The notes: a model not told the origin generated them from the sequence alone. A DNA stretch of 61,557 nt from Xanthomarina sp. F1114 (GCF_026410255.1 NZ_JAPMLL010000017.1:1-61557), one strand, 5' to 3'; counted from the first letter of the stretch, positions 1 through 8,547 are shown. Numbers and translations: made by a program.

Positions 1-15
1 AAAAAAAAAATAATC

Positions 16-1077
16 ATGTCTAAAAACCCAATTAAAGCTATAGATGCCATTCAGGAAGCGCAAAAAATAGCTTTTGCTCCTTTTGTATTTCAAGCTGTAG
101 TTTCTTTAAGAAATCTTGGAATTTTTGATCTTATTTTCGATAGAAGAAAAAAAGGAGGTATCTCTGTAGAAGATATTGCAAAAGAATTATCCCTAAGTGC
201 TTATGGCGTAGGTGTTTTATTAGAAATAGCTGAAAGCTCTGATATTGTTTCTAAAGACGAGAACAACTGCTACGAAGTAACAACTATAGGTTACTATTTA
301 AACTCCCATAAAACAGTAGATGTTAACATTAACTTTACTCAAGAGGTTTGTTATAAAGGCTTGTTTCATTTAGAGGAAGCCATTAAAACTAAAAAACCTG
401 CTGGCTTAAAAGAGCTAGGAGATTGGAATACTATTTACGAAGGTTTGTCTAAGCTAACCCCTGAAGTACAGAAGTCTTGGTTTGAATTCGACCACCATTA
501 TTCAGACGATGTGTTTCAAGAAGCCTTAGAAACTGTATTTAGAAACAACCCGAAAACCATTTATGATGTGGGTGCAAACACAGGAAAGTTTACCATAAGT
601 GGAAGTAAATACAACGATTCTGTTTCTATAAAAATGGTGGACTTACCTGGACAATTAAAAATTGCTCTTGAAAATGTAGCCCAAGCTGGTTTTGCAGATA
701 GAGTAACTCATCATGAAATAGATTGGTTGTCGGAAAACCCGAAATTACCAAAAGGTGCAGACACTATTTGGATGAGTCAATTTTTAGATTGTTTTTCTGA
801 AGACGAAATTTTAACCATATTAAAGGCTTGTGCAGATGCCGTAAATGATGATGGCGAAATTTTAATCATGGAAACATTTACAGACAGACAGCGTTTCGAC
901 AATGCAAAATTTATTCTGGAGGCAACCTCACTTTACTTTACAGTAATGGCTAATGGAAACTCTAAAATGTATCCTGCAAAAGTGTTTTTTAAATTAATAG
1001 ACCAAGCAGGTTTAGAAGTAAAAGAAGATATAGCTGTTGGAGAGTACCACACTATTTTAGTGTGTAAAAAAAAGTAA
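16..1077 (+). CDS. Class I SAM-dependent methyltransferase (O-methyltransferase type, pigment cluster)
   Basis: A 353-residue protein with the layout of dimerising small-molecule methyltransferases. An N-terminal winged-helix dimerisation domain (about residues 15-100) is followed by a Rossmann SAM-binding domain whose glycine motif DVGANTG sits at residues 184-190; an acidic VDLPG motif follows about 20 residues after it. Family members methylate phenolic or ring carbons. It leads a packed polyketide/pigment gene train and is separated by 6 bases from the next gene, so methylation of the aryl starter or finished polyene is a reasonable inference; flexirubins carry a ring methyl group. The ATG at 16 is preceded only by an A-run and TAATC, so the operon probably starts outside the window. 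The exact substrate cannot be read from the sequence. Confidence 0.85.
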   Translation: MSKNPIKAIDAIQEAQKIAFAPFVFQAVVSLRNLGIFDLIFDRRKKGGISVEDIAKELSLSAYGVGVLLEIAESSDIVSKDENNCYEVTTIGYYLNSHKTVDVNINFTQEVCYKGLFHLEEAIKTKKPAGLKELGDWNTIYEGLSKLTPEVQKSWFEFDHHYSDDVFQEALETVFRNNPKTIYDVGANTGKFTISGSKYNDSVSIKMVDLPGQLKIALENVAQAGFADRVTHHEIDWLSENPKLPKGADTIWMSQFLDCFSEDEILTILKACADAVNDDGEILIMETFTDRQRFDNAKFILEATSLYFTVMANGNSKMYPAKVFFKLIDQAGLEVKEDIAVGEYHTILVCKKK

Positions 1078-1083
1078 TTAAGT

Positions 1084-1701
1084 ATGAATTCTAAATATAA
1101 CATATCCTCTTTTTGCCATATAAAGAACAATCGAGTTTCTTTAAATGGCTCTGTTATATTTAACGAAGAACATCCTAATTTTTCAGACTTTATAAAAGCA
1201 GCTTATAAAACTCAGAACACGAAATATCCAAAGTTTTTCAAAATGGATAATTTGAGTAAGTTGGCGTTCTTAGCTGCAGATATTTTACTTAAAAAAGAGC
1301 AGTTAGATATAGAAAAGGAGAATAATATTGCTTTAGTATTCTCTAATAAAGCATCTAGTTTAGATACAGATATTATCCATCAAAAAGCCATTCAAGATAA
1401 AGATAATTATTTTCCCAGTCCAGCCGTTTTTGTTTACACGCTACCAAATATTTGTTTGGGGGAGATAAGTATTAAATATAAGCTATATTCTGAGAATAGT
1501 TTTTTTATCTTTGAACGTTTTAATGCCGAACATTTAATGAGTTACACCAACAGTCTGTTAGAGACAAATAAAGCAAAATCTGTGCTATGTGGTTGGGTGG
1601 AATTAGAAGGTGAAAATTACGAAGCCTTTTTATATTTAGTTTCAAATGAAGGCGAAATAAAACATAATAAACAAAACATAATAACATTATATAATACATA
1701 A
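1084..1701 (+). CDS. Ketosynthase-like small protein (3-oxoacyl-ACP synthase-related, no catalytic triad)
   Basis: A 205-residue protein with no obvious signal peptide. The middle segment, with PSPAVFVYTLPN followed by GEISIKYK (about residues 115-138), resembles the N-terminal lobe of beta-ketoacyl synthases, but the protein is half the family's usual length of about 400 residues and shows no TACSS, HGT or GHT motif. It is therefore probably not catalytic on its own. It sits 6 bases after the methyltransferase and ends 1 base before the ACP start, so it is almost certainly co-transcribed and may be a scaffold or partner of the ACP or ketosynthase. The family assignment is from pattern similarity only. 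Confidence 0.6.
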   Translation: MNSKYNISSFCHIKNNRVSLNGSVIFNEEHPNFSDFIKAAYKTQNTKYPKFFKMDNLSKLAFLAADILLKKEQLDIEKENNIALVFSNKASSLDTDIIHQKAIQDKDNYFPSPAVFVYTLPNICLGEISIKYKLYSENSFFIFERFNAEHLMSYTNSLLETNKAKSVLCGWVELEGENYEAFLYLVSNEGEIKHNKQNIITLYNT

Positions 1702-1702
1702 T

Positions 1703-1960
1703 ATGGAAGCTTTAAAACAAGAGTTAAAAGAGAATATTATCGAGCAATTAAATTTGGAAGATATGTCTGTAGAAGACATTGCAAATGATGATTTGCTGTT
1801 TGGAGATGGTTTGGCCTTAGATTCAATTGATGCTTTAGAATTAATTGTGATGCTAGATAAAAACTATGGCATTAAATTAACAGACCCAAAAGAAGGGCGT
1901 GCTATTTTTGAAACCATCAACACTATGGCTGCTTATATTACCGAGCATAGATCTAAGTAA
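1703..1960 (+). CDS. Acyl carrier protein
   Basis: An 85-residue acidic helical protein with the phosphopantetheine attachment motif LDSIDALEL; the modified serine is Ser41. Length and spacing fit a stand-alone type II ACP. It lies directly between the KS-like fragment and the full ketosynthase, which marks it as the dedicated carrier of this aryl-polyene/flexirubin-type pathway rather than the housekeeping AcpP. The ATG at 1703 is one base past the upstream stop, which suggests translational coupling. Confidence 0.93.
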   Translation: MEALKQELKENIIEQLNLEDMSVEDIANDDLLFGDGLALDSIDALELIVMLDKNYGIKLTDPKEGRAIFETINTMAAYITEHRSK

Positions 1961-1971
1961 CCAATTTCTAC

Positions 1972-1985
1972 CTGCCAATTGGCAG
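1972..1985. repeat. Perfect 14-bp palindrome in the ACP-KS gap
   Basis: CTGCCAATTGGCAG is a perfect palindrome 12 bases after the ACP stop, in the longest gap of this gene train (1961-2123). It looks like a dispersed flavobacterial palindrome rather than a terminator, since no T-run follows. It could form a small mRNA hairpin that changes the ACP/KS expression ratio. Confidence 0.5.
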
Positions 1986-2101
1986 ACAGACGAAATTAGG
2001 AGTCTCTCAATGGAGTGAATCTATTTATCCATTTTGAATATAAGATTCGCCACAAACTTGTGAGCAAATAGATTTTCATAGTATTGTAAATTAATAAAAG
2101 G

Positions 2102-2119
2102 TTCCTGCCTACACAGGAA
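2102..2119. repeat. Short inverted repeat, copy 1 (TTCCTG...CAGGAA)
   Basis: TTCCTGCCTACACAGGAA forms a 6-bp stem with a 6-base loop and ends 4 bases before the ATG of the ketosynthase gene. A near copy lies at 3342-3359, at the same place before the next gene. It may be a dispersed palindromic repeat or a start-proximal hairpin. Confidence 0.55.
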
Positions 2120-2123
2120 ATAT

Positions 2124-3329
2124 ATGAGTAAAGGAGTAGCAATTACCGGAATGGGCGCTATATCTGCCATTGGAAACAATGTTGCAGAGAATTTTCAGTC
2201 GCTTGTGGAATCTAAAAAAGGAATTTCTAAAATTTCTAAAATAGACACTATCCATAAAGATGACATTATGGTGGGCGAAATTGCCTATACTAATTCAGAG
2301 TTAGAAGAAATTCTAGGTTTATCACCTGGTAATAATTACTCTAGAACAGGTTTAATTGGTGCAATTGCCGCTAAAGAAGCTATTGCTAATTCGGGAATTA
2401 CAAATATCAATAAATACAAAACTGGCTTAATTTCTGCCACTAGTGTTGGTGGTATGGATATGACCGAGCAGTATTACTATAATTATCTTGAAACCGATAC
2501 AAATAGGAGATATATTGCTAGTCACCATGCAGGAGATTCCACTCAAAAAATTGCTGAACAACTAGGTATAGCTAAAAGTTTAGTAACTACAATTAGTACA
2601 GCTTGCTCGTCGGCTGCAAATGCTATTATGCTTGGAGCCAGACTTATTAAATCTGGACAATTGGATCGTGTTATTGTGGGAGGATCGGATTGCATGTCTA
2701 AATTTACCATTAATGGTTTTAAAACCTTGATGATTCTTTCAGACACTTACAGCACGCCTTTCGACGAAAACCGAAAAGGTCTAAATTTAGGAGAAGCTGC
2801 TGCTTTCTTAGTTTTAGAGTCTGATGCTGTTGTAAAAGCAGAAAACAAAAATGTTCTAGGTTATGTAAAGGGTTATGGAAATGCTAACGATGCTTTCCAT
2901 CAAACAGCATCTTCAGATCATGGAGATGGTGCCACTCTTGCTATGGAAAAGGCACTTAAAGTTGCTGGTTATACTGCTAAAGATATTGATTATATTAACG
3001 CTCATGGAACAGCTACTGGAAATAACGATTTATCTGAAGGACGAGCTATAATTCGTGTTTTTGGAGAAGAAAATGTACCTGAATTTAGTTCTACAAAAGC
3101 CTATATAGGTCATACCCTAGCTGCTGCTGGAGCTATTGAAGCTGTATATTCCATTTTAGCATTACAAAACAATGTGATTTTTCCGAATTTGAATTTTAAA
3201 ACTCAAATGAAAGAATTTAATATCACCCCAGAATTAAAACTAAAAGAAAAAGAATTAAAAACAGTTATGTCTAATTCCTTCGGTTTTGGAGGAAATTGTT
3301 CAACAGTAATTTTTTCTAAAGAACCATAA
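2124..3329 (+). CDS. Beta-ketoacyl-ACP synthase (KAS I/II-type ketosynthase, pigment cluster)
   Basis: A 401-residue condensing enzyme with a complete thiolase-fold active site: nucleophile Cys161 in TACSSA, His294 in NAHGTATGN and His330 in GHTLAAAG. Length matches FabF/KS-alpha proteins. It would catalyse decarboxylative Claisen extension of an ACP-bound chain with malonyl-ACP. The next gene encodes a Cys-less paralogue, so the pair looks like a KS/CLF heterodimer as in type II aromatic polyketide and aryl-polyene systems. The gene starts at ATG 2124 just after a small inverted repeat. The pigment role is inferred from neighbours. Confidence 0.9.
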   Translation: MSKGVAITGMGAISAIGNNVAENFQSLVESKKGISKISKIDTIHKDDIMVGEIAYTNSELEEILGLSPGNNYSRTGLIGAIAAKEAIANSGITNINKYKTGLISATSVGGMDMTEQYYYNYLETDTNRRYIASHHAGDSTQKIAEQLGIAKSLVTTISTACSSAANAIMLGARLIKSGQLDRVIVGGSDCMSKFTINGFKTLMILSDTYSTPFDENRKGLNLGEAAAFLVLESDAVVKAENKNVLGYVKGYGNANDAFHQTASSDHGDGATLAMEKALKVAGYTAKDIDYINAHGTATGNNDLSEGRAIIRVFGEENVPEFSSTKAYIGHTLAAAGAIEAVYSILALQNNVIFPNLNFKTQMKEFNITPELKLKEKELKTVMSNSFGFGGNCSTVIFSKEP

Positions 3330-3341
3330 TTAAAAAATAGA

Positions 3342-3359
3342 TTCCTGTTTTCATAGGAA
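3342..3359. repeat. Short inverted repeat, copy 2 (TTCCTG...TAGGAA)
   Basis: TTCCTGTTTTCATAGGAA is related to the copy at 2102-2119: the same TTCCTG left arm, a different loop and one changed base in the right arm. It ends 6 bases before the ATG chosen for the next ketosynthase-like gene. The repeated placement just before two consecutive KS genes is notable. Confidence 0.5.
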
Positions 3360-3365
3360 GTGAAC

Positions 3366-4430
3366 ATGAAAAAAGTCTACATCAATAGCATCTCGAGTAT
3401 TACACCTCAAAAAACCTTTGATAATTCAGAGTTTTTAGACGAAGTTATTATACATGAAAATCAAGTTATTTTTGCTGTAGAACCAAAATATAAAGACTAC
3501 ATTCCTCCTGCAGCTGCCAGACGTATGGCAAAAGGAATTAAAATGGGAGTTGTAGCTTCAAAATTATCTTTACAAGAAGCTGGTTTAGAACAAGTGGATG
3601 CCGTTATCACCGGAACTGGAATGGGATGCTTACGAGATTCAGAAAAATTTTTAGGCGCCATAATAAATAACAACGAGCAGTATTTAACACCAACATCTTT
3701 TATTCAATCTACCCACAATACAGTTGGTGGTCAAATTGCTTTAGAGCTGCAATGTAAAGGTTATAATTTTACCTATGTTCATGGAAGTAATTCTTTTGAA
3801 TCTGGTTTATTAGACGCTAAACTTCAGTTAGAACTAGATGAAGCCCAAAACATTTTAGTTGGAGGTGTGGACGAATTAGGAGATCATACAACCAAATTAA
3901 ATCAAATTATTCATCATGTTAAGGAAGAAAATATTTCATCTTTAGATGTTTTAAGCTCTAAAACTAAAGGAGCTGTTTTTGGTGAAGGGGCAAGCTTTTT
4001 TGTCCTATCTAATAAAAAACAAGCCTCCTCTTATGCTGAAATTATTTCAGTAAAAATGTATAATACCTTAGCGCAAAACGAGCTTAGCGAAACAGCATTG
4101 CATTTTTTAAAAGAAAACAGCCTCAAGGCTGAGGATATAGATGCTGTTGTTTTAGGAAATAACGGAGATATAGAATTTGATGGTTATTACAACCTACTTA
4201 CCTCAGGTATTTTTAGTAATACACAACAAGTCTGCTACAAACACCTTATTGGAGAATTCAATACAGCCTCTCCTTTTGGTCTTTGGATAGCTTCAAAAAT
4301 ATTAAAAACACAAACGCTTCCAGAAGTTATAAAGAAGAATAATATAAAAACTTCTTCTTTTAAGTATATACTACTTTATAATATGTATCGTGGAGAAAAC
4401 CATAGTTTCACCTTACTTAAATCATGCTAA
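3366..4430 (+). CDS. Ketosynthase-like chain-length-factor-type subunit (no catalytic Cys)
   Basis: A 354-residue protein homologous in layout to the preceding ketosynthase, with an N-terminal PPAAARRMAKG segment (about 47-57) typical of beta-ketoacyl synthases. The active-site block reads TYVHGSNSFESG, with Ser about 141 where Cys is expected. The two His motifs are replaced by LGNNGD and by GEFNTAS, where GHT-AAG would stand. It is therefore catalytically dead as a condensing enzyme and fits a chain-length factor (KS-beta) partner of the upstream KS. ATG 3366 is preferred over an in-frame GTG at 3360 because the GTG abuts the inverted repeat. It overlaps the next gene by 7 bases. Confidence 0.8.
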   Translation: MKKVYINSISSITPQKTFDNSEFLDEVIIHENQVIFAVEPKYKDYIPPAAARRMAKGIKMGVVASKLSLQEAGLEQVDAVITGTGMGCLRDSEKFLGAIINNNEQYLTPTSFIQSTHNTVGGQIALELQCKGYNFTYVHGSNSFESGLLDAKLQLELDEAQNILVGGVDELGDHTTKLNQIIHHVKEENISSLDVLSSKTKGAVFGEGASFFVLSNKKQASSYAEIISVKMYNTLAQNELSETALHFLKENSLKAEDIDAVVLGNNGDIEFDGYYNLLTSGIFSNTQQVCYKHLIGEFNTASPFGLWIASKILKTQTLPEVIKKNNIKTSSFKYILLYNMYRGENHSFTLLKSC

Positions 4431-5200
4431 ACTTTAAAAATGTAAACAGCTTGGCACTTATTATTTTAATAGGTTTAATAGTCGCTTACTTTTTAATTGA
4501 CATCTCATTTTGGTGGTTTATTTTATCAGGTTTAATATGGTTCTTACTAACTGCTTTGGGGTCTGGATTAATTGGGTGGAATTACCATCTAAAAGCTCTT
4601 AACTCGAACCCGTCTATTAGTAAAAATCAGGTAGCTATTACTTTCGACGATGGTCCAAATCCGGAATTCACACCTCAAGTTTTAGAACTCTTAAAAAAAC
4701 ATGATGTCAAAGCTACATTTTTCTGTATTGGATTAAACATAGAAAACTACCCAAAGCTCCTCAAAAAAATTATAAATGAAGGACATACAATTGGCAATCA
4801 CACCTATTCTCATAATAAAATGTTTGGATTTTTTAGTACTAAACAGGTCATAGAAGAATTAGAACAAACAAATAAAATGGTTTTTAAAAAAACTGGTTTA
4901 GCGCTAAATTTATACAGACCCGCTTTTGGGGTGACTAATCCAAGAATTAAAAAAGCCATAACGGCTACCAAACTGCAGGCTATTGGATGGAATAAACGCT
5001 CTCTAGACACAACCAATTTAAGTAAAGAACGTATATTAAAACGCGCTTCTAAAAATTTAAAAAAAGGCGATGTTATCTTGCTACATGATACCAGCGAAAA
5101 AACTTTATGGGTTTTGGAACAGTTATTGTTAATTTTACAAAAGCAAAAATTACAAGCTGTAACCGTTGATAGCTTATTTAATATAGAACCTTATGCGTAA
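4424..5200 (+). CDS. Polysaccharide deacetylase family protein (NodB domain, membrane-anchored)
   Basis: A 258-residue protein with two N-terminal hydrophobic segments (about 8-27 and 29-50) followed by a NodB homology domain. Motif 1 TFDDGP holds Asp75/Asp76 and motif 2 NHTYSH holds the metal ligands His126 and His130; later motifs include RPAFG and ILLHD. These are the residues of metal-dependent carbohydrate esterase family 4 enzymes, so it should be active. The substrate in a pigment cluster is unclear; it could deacylate an intermediate or an envelope glycan. It overlaps both neighbours by 7-8 bases, arguing for tight co-expression with the KS genes and lolA. Confidence 0.88.
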   Translation: MLNFKNVNSLALIILIGLIVAYFLIDISFWWFILSGLIWFLLTALGSGLIGWNYHLKALNSNPSISKNQVAITFDDGPNPEFTPQVLELLKKHDVKATFFCIGLNIENYPKLLKKIINEGHTIGNHTYSHNKMFGFFSTKQVIEELEQTNKMVFKKTGLALNLYRPAFGVTNPRIKKAITATKLQAIGWNKRSLDTTNLSKERILKRASKNLKKGDVILLHDTSEKTLWVLEQLLLILQKQKLQAVTVDSLFNIEPYA

Positions 5201-5810
5201 TTTCGTTTTTATTGTATTTTTTATATCTGTTGCAGTTCAAGCGCAAACAAAAATGTCTGCACCAGAGGCCGAAGCTTTAAAGACTCTAGTTAAACAACAA
5301 GCTTTAACTACAAAAACTATTTCTAGTAATTTTACTCAATACAAACATTTAGACTTTTTATCTAACGATATTGTTAGTAAAGGAAAACTCGCTTTTAAAA
5401 CACCAGATCTTGTTAAATGGGTATATACCGAACCATACAATTATGCCGTGATTTTTAAAAATGAAACCCTGTTTATTAACGATGAAGGTAAGAAAAATCA
5501 AGTAGATATAGGTTCTAATAAATTGTTTAAGGAATTAAATGGTTTGATAATAAACAGCATAAAAGGTGATATGTTTGATGATGATGCCTTTGAAATTACT
5601 TATTATAAAAAAGACAAAAACAGTCAGGTACACTTTAGTCCTAAAGATAAAAAATCTACAAAATATATTTCCGATTTTCAAATAACATTCAACAAAAAAG
5701 GGGATGTTTTAGAAGTGAAAATGATAGAACCTTCAGGAGATTTCACTAAAATTATTTTTACCAATAAAGAAATAAATATACCTCTTGCGGATGCGATTTT
5801 TATTAATTAG
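5193..5810 (+). CDS. LolA-like outer-membrane lipoprotein carrier protein
   Basis: A 205-residue exported protein with a signal peptide ending near VQAQ (about residue 18). The body has the LolA pattern: ISSNFTQYKH, a GKLAFKTPDLVKW strand pair and a later EVKMIEPSGDFTKI strand. LolA-fold proteins shuttle hydrophobic cargo across the periplasm. Cluster-encoded LolA paralogues accompany MMPL exporters in aryl-polyene-type loci, so this one probably carries the lipid-linked pigment rather than general lipoproteins. Its start overlaps the deacetylase end by 8 bases. Confidence 0.85.
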   Translation: MRNFVFIVFFISVAVQAQTKMSAPEAEALKTLVKQQALTTKTISSNFTQYKHLDFLSNDIVSKGKLAFKTPDLVKWVYTEPYNYAVIFKNETLFINDEGKKNQVDIGSNKLFKELNGLIINSIKGDMFDDDAFEITYYKKDKNSQVHFSPKDKKSTKYISDFQITFNKKGDVLEVKMIEPSGDFTKIIFTNKEINIPLADAIFIN

Positions 5811-6402
5811 TTTTTGTTTTTTCTTAGTATCCTGTGGAAGTTATCCTAAAAAGAAAAATTTTCAAGCAGAGAATTCGACTTCAAAAGAGATTGAAAACCC
5901 TTACTTGTCAGATTCCAGAATAGACTATGTTTATAAAGCATCTATCGATGTTTATGATAGAAATTTTAGCGGACTTTTAATCATCAAAAAAATAGCAGAT
6001 AAGGAACATCGGGTAGCTTTTACTACAGAAATGGGTAATAAAATGTTCGATTTCACCTTTAATGAAAATGATTTTCGGGTGAATTTCATTTTAGATGAAC
6101 TAAACAAGAAAATGCTCATCAATATTCTTAAAAAAGATTTTAAAGTCCTAATTACAGAAAACCCAATAATTTCTAACAGCTATTCTCATAATGAGATCGA
6201 TATCTATGAAGCCGCTATCTATAATAAAAAGCATTATTATTTCTTCGAGAACTACAAGCTAACAAAGATAATCAACGCTAAAAACGGAAAAGAAAATGTT
6301 CAGTTTTTATTTTTAAAAATAAATAATCATCTTGCAAACCAAATCGAAATTAAACATAGTAATATTAAACTAACCATCAACCTAAAATCTATTACTCAAT
6401 GA
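5791..6402 (+). CDS. Hypothetical lipoprotein (pigment cluster)
   Basis: A 203-residue predicted lipoprotein: MRFLLISFCFFLVSCGS is a typical signal with lipobox VSC, the lipidated Cys being about residue 15. The rest is beta-rich and Lys/Asn-rich with no motif I recognise. ATG 5791 is preferred to the in-frame TTG at 5785 because it puts the positive n-region right at the start. The gene overlaps the lolA-like gene by 20 bases, which together with the cluster context suggests an outer-membrane acceptor (LolB-like role) for whatever LolA delivers. This role is inference. Confidence 0.6.
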   Translation: MRFLLISFCFFLVSCGSYPKKKNFQAENSTSKEIENPYLSDSRIDYVYKASIDVYDRNFSGLLIIKKIADKEHRVAFTTEMGNKMFDFTFNENDFRVNFILDELNKKMLINILKKDFKVLITENPIISNSYSHNEIDIYEAAIYNKKHYYFFENYKLTKIINAKNGKENVQFLFLKINNHLANQIEIKHSNIKLTINLKSITQ

Positions 6403-7010
6403 AAAACCTACTTATGGCAATTGTATTTATTGCAATTAGCCTACCTACATTCTCTCAAGTAAAAATTAACCCAGGATTACGTATGGGTTTAAATGCTTCT
6501 AATATTACAAATCAATACAATTCTGATAGAGTTATTGGTTTTAACGGAGCCATGTTTGTCAATTTTCATTTTGCACGTTTTTATGAGTTACAACCAGAGA
6601 TGACCTACTCCAATCAAGGTTTTAAAGGAGATAGTTATACCTATTTAGATCCGTATTCTGGAGATATTATTCGTGTTAATCAAGACAATGCTAGCCTTCA
6701 TTATTTAGGGCTTTCTGTTGCAAATAAATTTTATTTTTTTCCAGATTTAGGCTTGCACTTTATAATTGGTCCAAGTTTGGAGTTTAATATTTCAGATAAT
6801 TCATATTACGATATAACACCTATTGACATTTCTTTATTTGGTGGTATTGGCTACGAATTCCCTATAGGGCTTGGTATTGAAGCTAGATACAAACAAGGAG
6901 TCATAGACGTTAGAGATAGCTTTTATAATTTTAATGACGGAAACTACTATGAAAACAACAAATTAAATTCTGTGTTCCAGTTTAATGTCTATTATAAATT
7001 CGACATGTAA
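6399..7010 (+). CDS. PorT-type outer-membrane beta-barrel protein, copy 1
   Basis: A 203-residue protein with a Sec signal (cut near TFSQ, residue 20) and an eight-strand barrel pattern: alternating hydrophobic strands, LQPEMTYSNQG, GIEARYKQG and a C-terminal aromatic strand ending NVYYKFDM. This is the common Bacteroidota outer-membrane beta-barrel domain. It starts inside the stop of the upstream lipoprotein gene (ATGA overlap). A diverged tandem paralogue follows. It may anchor or transport cluster products in the outer membrane; no direct functional evidence. Confidence 0.75.
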   Translation: MKNLLMAIVFIAISLPTFSQVKINPGLRMGLNASNITNQYNSDRVIGFNGAMFVNFHFARFYELQPEMTYSNQGFKGDSYTYLDPYSGDIIRVNQDNASLHYLGLSVANKFYFFPDLGLHFIIGPSLEFNISDNSYYDITPIDISLFGGIGYEFPIGLGIEARYKQGVIDVRDSFYNFNDGNYYENNKLNSVFQFNVYYKFDM

Positions 7011-7047
7011 TTTGTCTCAAAGAAGATCTTTAACTTATCTTTAAAAT

Positions 7048-7656
7048 ATGAAAAACTTACTCTTATCCATCTGTTTTATTTTTGTTGTGAGCATTTCCTA
7101 TTCTCAATCAAAAAAAGGAATTGGATTTAGAGCAGGTGCTAATATTTCTAAATTAACTAATGCCCATTTAGACCATAAAACCAATGTTTATTTTGGTATG
7201 TTTTATCAAAATAGAATTTCAGACTTCTACGCCATTCAACCTGAATTGGGTTATTCCAACCAAGGTGGTAAAACTAGGAATGACGATTTAATTTATGTAG
7301 AATATATTACACTTGGAGTAACAAATAAACTATTTGTAGCTCCAGATTTCGGCATATATTTGTTAGCAACTCCTGGTTTTGATTTTGATATAGACGATAC
7401 CCCAATTGGATTAATAAACAGAGGTGAAGGAAGTGGCAATCAAGCCACATTTATAGACTTCACTATGTCTTTTGGATTTGGTCTAGAGTTTAAAAATGGA
7501 CTATCTATCGAAGCGCGTTATAAACAAGGATTAATTGATGTTTATTCAGGTTCATTTCATAATTTTGAATCCGAGTTATTAAAAAACCAAAATCAATTTA
7601 ATTCTGTTTTTCAAATTGGTTTAGCTTATAAACTTAACACAAGTAAAAATAATTAA
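7048..7656 (+). CDS. PorT-type outer-membrane beta-barrel protein, copy 2
   Basis: A 202-residue tandem paralogue of the preceding barrel. The signal peptide is cut near SYSQ (residue 20), and the shared blocks IQPELGYSNQGG, TNKLFVAPDFG and SIEARYKQGLIDV align with copy 1. The tandem pair is likely a local duplication. A gap of about 37 bases separates them; the next gene starts 2 bases after this stop, so the transcription unit continues. Confidence 0.75.
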   Translation: MKNLLLSICFIFVVSISYSQSKKGIGFRAGANISKLTNAHLDHKTNVYFGMFYQNRISDFYAIQPELGYSNQGGKTRNDDLIYVEYITLGVTNKLFVAPDFGIYLLATPGFDFDIDDTPIGLINRGEGSGNQATFIDFTMSFGFGLEFKNGLSIEARYKQGLIDVYSGSFHNFESELLKNQNQFNSVFQIGLAYKLNTSKNN

Positions 7657-7658
7657 TC

Positions 7659-8024
7659 ATGTTGCTAAAAGACTTTTATAAAATAAACACTCTAACTGTG
7701 ACTGAAAATTTAGCTACTGCTAAAATTACTATTAATAAAAATCACAAAGTTTTTAAAGGTCACTTTCCTGGAAATCCAGTAACTCCTGGAGTTTGCATGA
7801 TGCAAATTATAAAGGAACTCACAGAGCAAATTCTAGATAAAAAACTATTTATGGAATCGTCTAGTAATGTTAAGTTTATGGCAATTATTAATCCTGAAAA
7901 AACACCAGATTTAGTATTAGAATTAAACATTATTGAAACAGATTCAGGCTACAGAGTAAAAAACAGCACGACATTTGATGATACTGTGGCATTAAAATTG
8001 ACTAATAATTATAAAGTCATCTAA
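7659..8024 (+). CDS. Hotdog-fold 3-hydroxyacyl-ACP dehydratase-like protein
   Basis: A 121-residue single hotdog domain with the FabZ-like signature GHFPGNPVTPGV; the catalytic His is His35. The FabZ glutamate position is occupied by Gln49 (GVCMMQ instead of GVLxxE). Dedicated dehydratases in aryl-polyene loci also differ at this place, so the substitution may tune substrate range rather than kill activity. It should remove water from 3-hydroxyacyl-ACP to give the conjugated double bonds. No ketoreductase gene is seen in this train. Confidence 0.85.
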   Translation: MLLKDFYKINTLTVTENLATAKITINKNHKVFKGHFPGNPVTPGVCMMQIIKELTEQILDKKLFMESSSNVKFMAIINPEKTPDLVLELNIIETDSGYRVKNSTTFDDTVALKLTNNYKVI

Positions 8025-8036
8025 AACATTTTTATT

Positions 8037-8534
8037 GTGAAAATTTTAGCCATATTTATATCTATTATAAGTTTTTTTTCGCTGACTCAAAATCTGAGTG
8101 AAATTCGTTTGGCCTATAAAGAAGCTACACAAGACAAAGAAAATATGTTACTCTTTTACAATATGCTAAAAGATGTCAATAAAGAAAACAATGTTAATTT
8201 AGTAGCTTATAAAGGAGCTGCTATTGCGTTAAAAGCTAAATATGCCGTAACCCTAAAAGAAAAAAAAGACGGTTTTATCGACGGTGTTTCATATATAGAA
8301 TTTGCTATTGAAAAAGAACCAAACGCTATAGAACCGCGATTTATAAGATTAGGAATTCAGGAAAACACTCCTAAAATTTTAAAGTATAAAGATAATATTG
8401 ACCAAGATAAACTCTTTCTACTAAAACAGTATCAACACATCTCTTCAGAGAATTTAAAAAACCATATTAGAGATTATATTTTACAATCTAAAGTCTTTAC
8501 AGACGAAGAAAAATTAACTATTACCAACCAATAA
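8037..8534 (+). CDS. Small exported protein of unknown function (pigment cluster)
   Basis: A 165-residue protein starting with a GTG codon, 12 bases after the dehydratase stop. The N-terminus MKILAIFISIISFFSLTQ is a plausible signal sequence, and the rest is helical and charged (a run of alpha-helix-compatible KEATQDKENM-like segments). I do not recognise a family. Position inside the train suggests a periplasmic accessory factor for pigment assembly or export. Confidence 0.6.
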   Translation: MKILAIFISIISFFSLTQNLSEIRLAYKEATQDKENMLLFYNMLKDVNKENNVNLVAYKGAAIALKAKYAVTLKEKKDGFIDGVSYIEFAIEKEPNAIEPRFIRLGIQENTPKILKYKDNIDQDKLFLLKQYQHISSENLKNHIRDYILQSKVFTDEEKLTITNQ

Positions 8535-8547
8535 TTACTTACAACCC

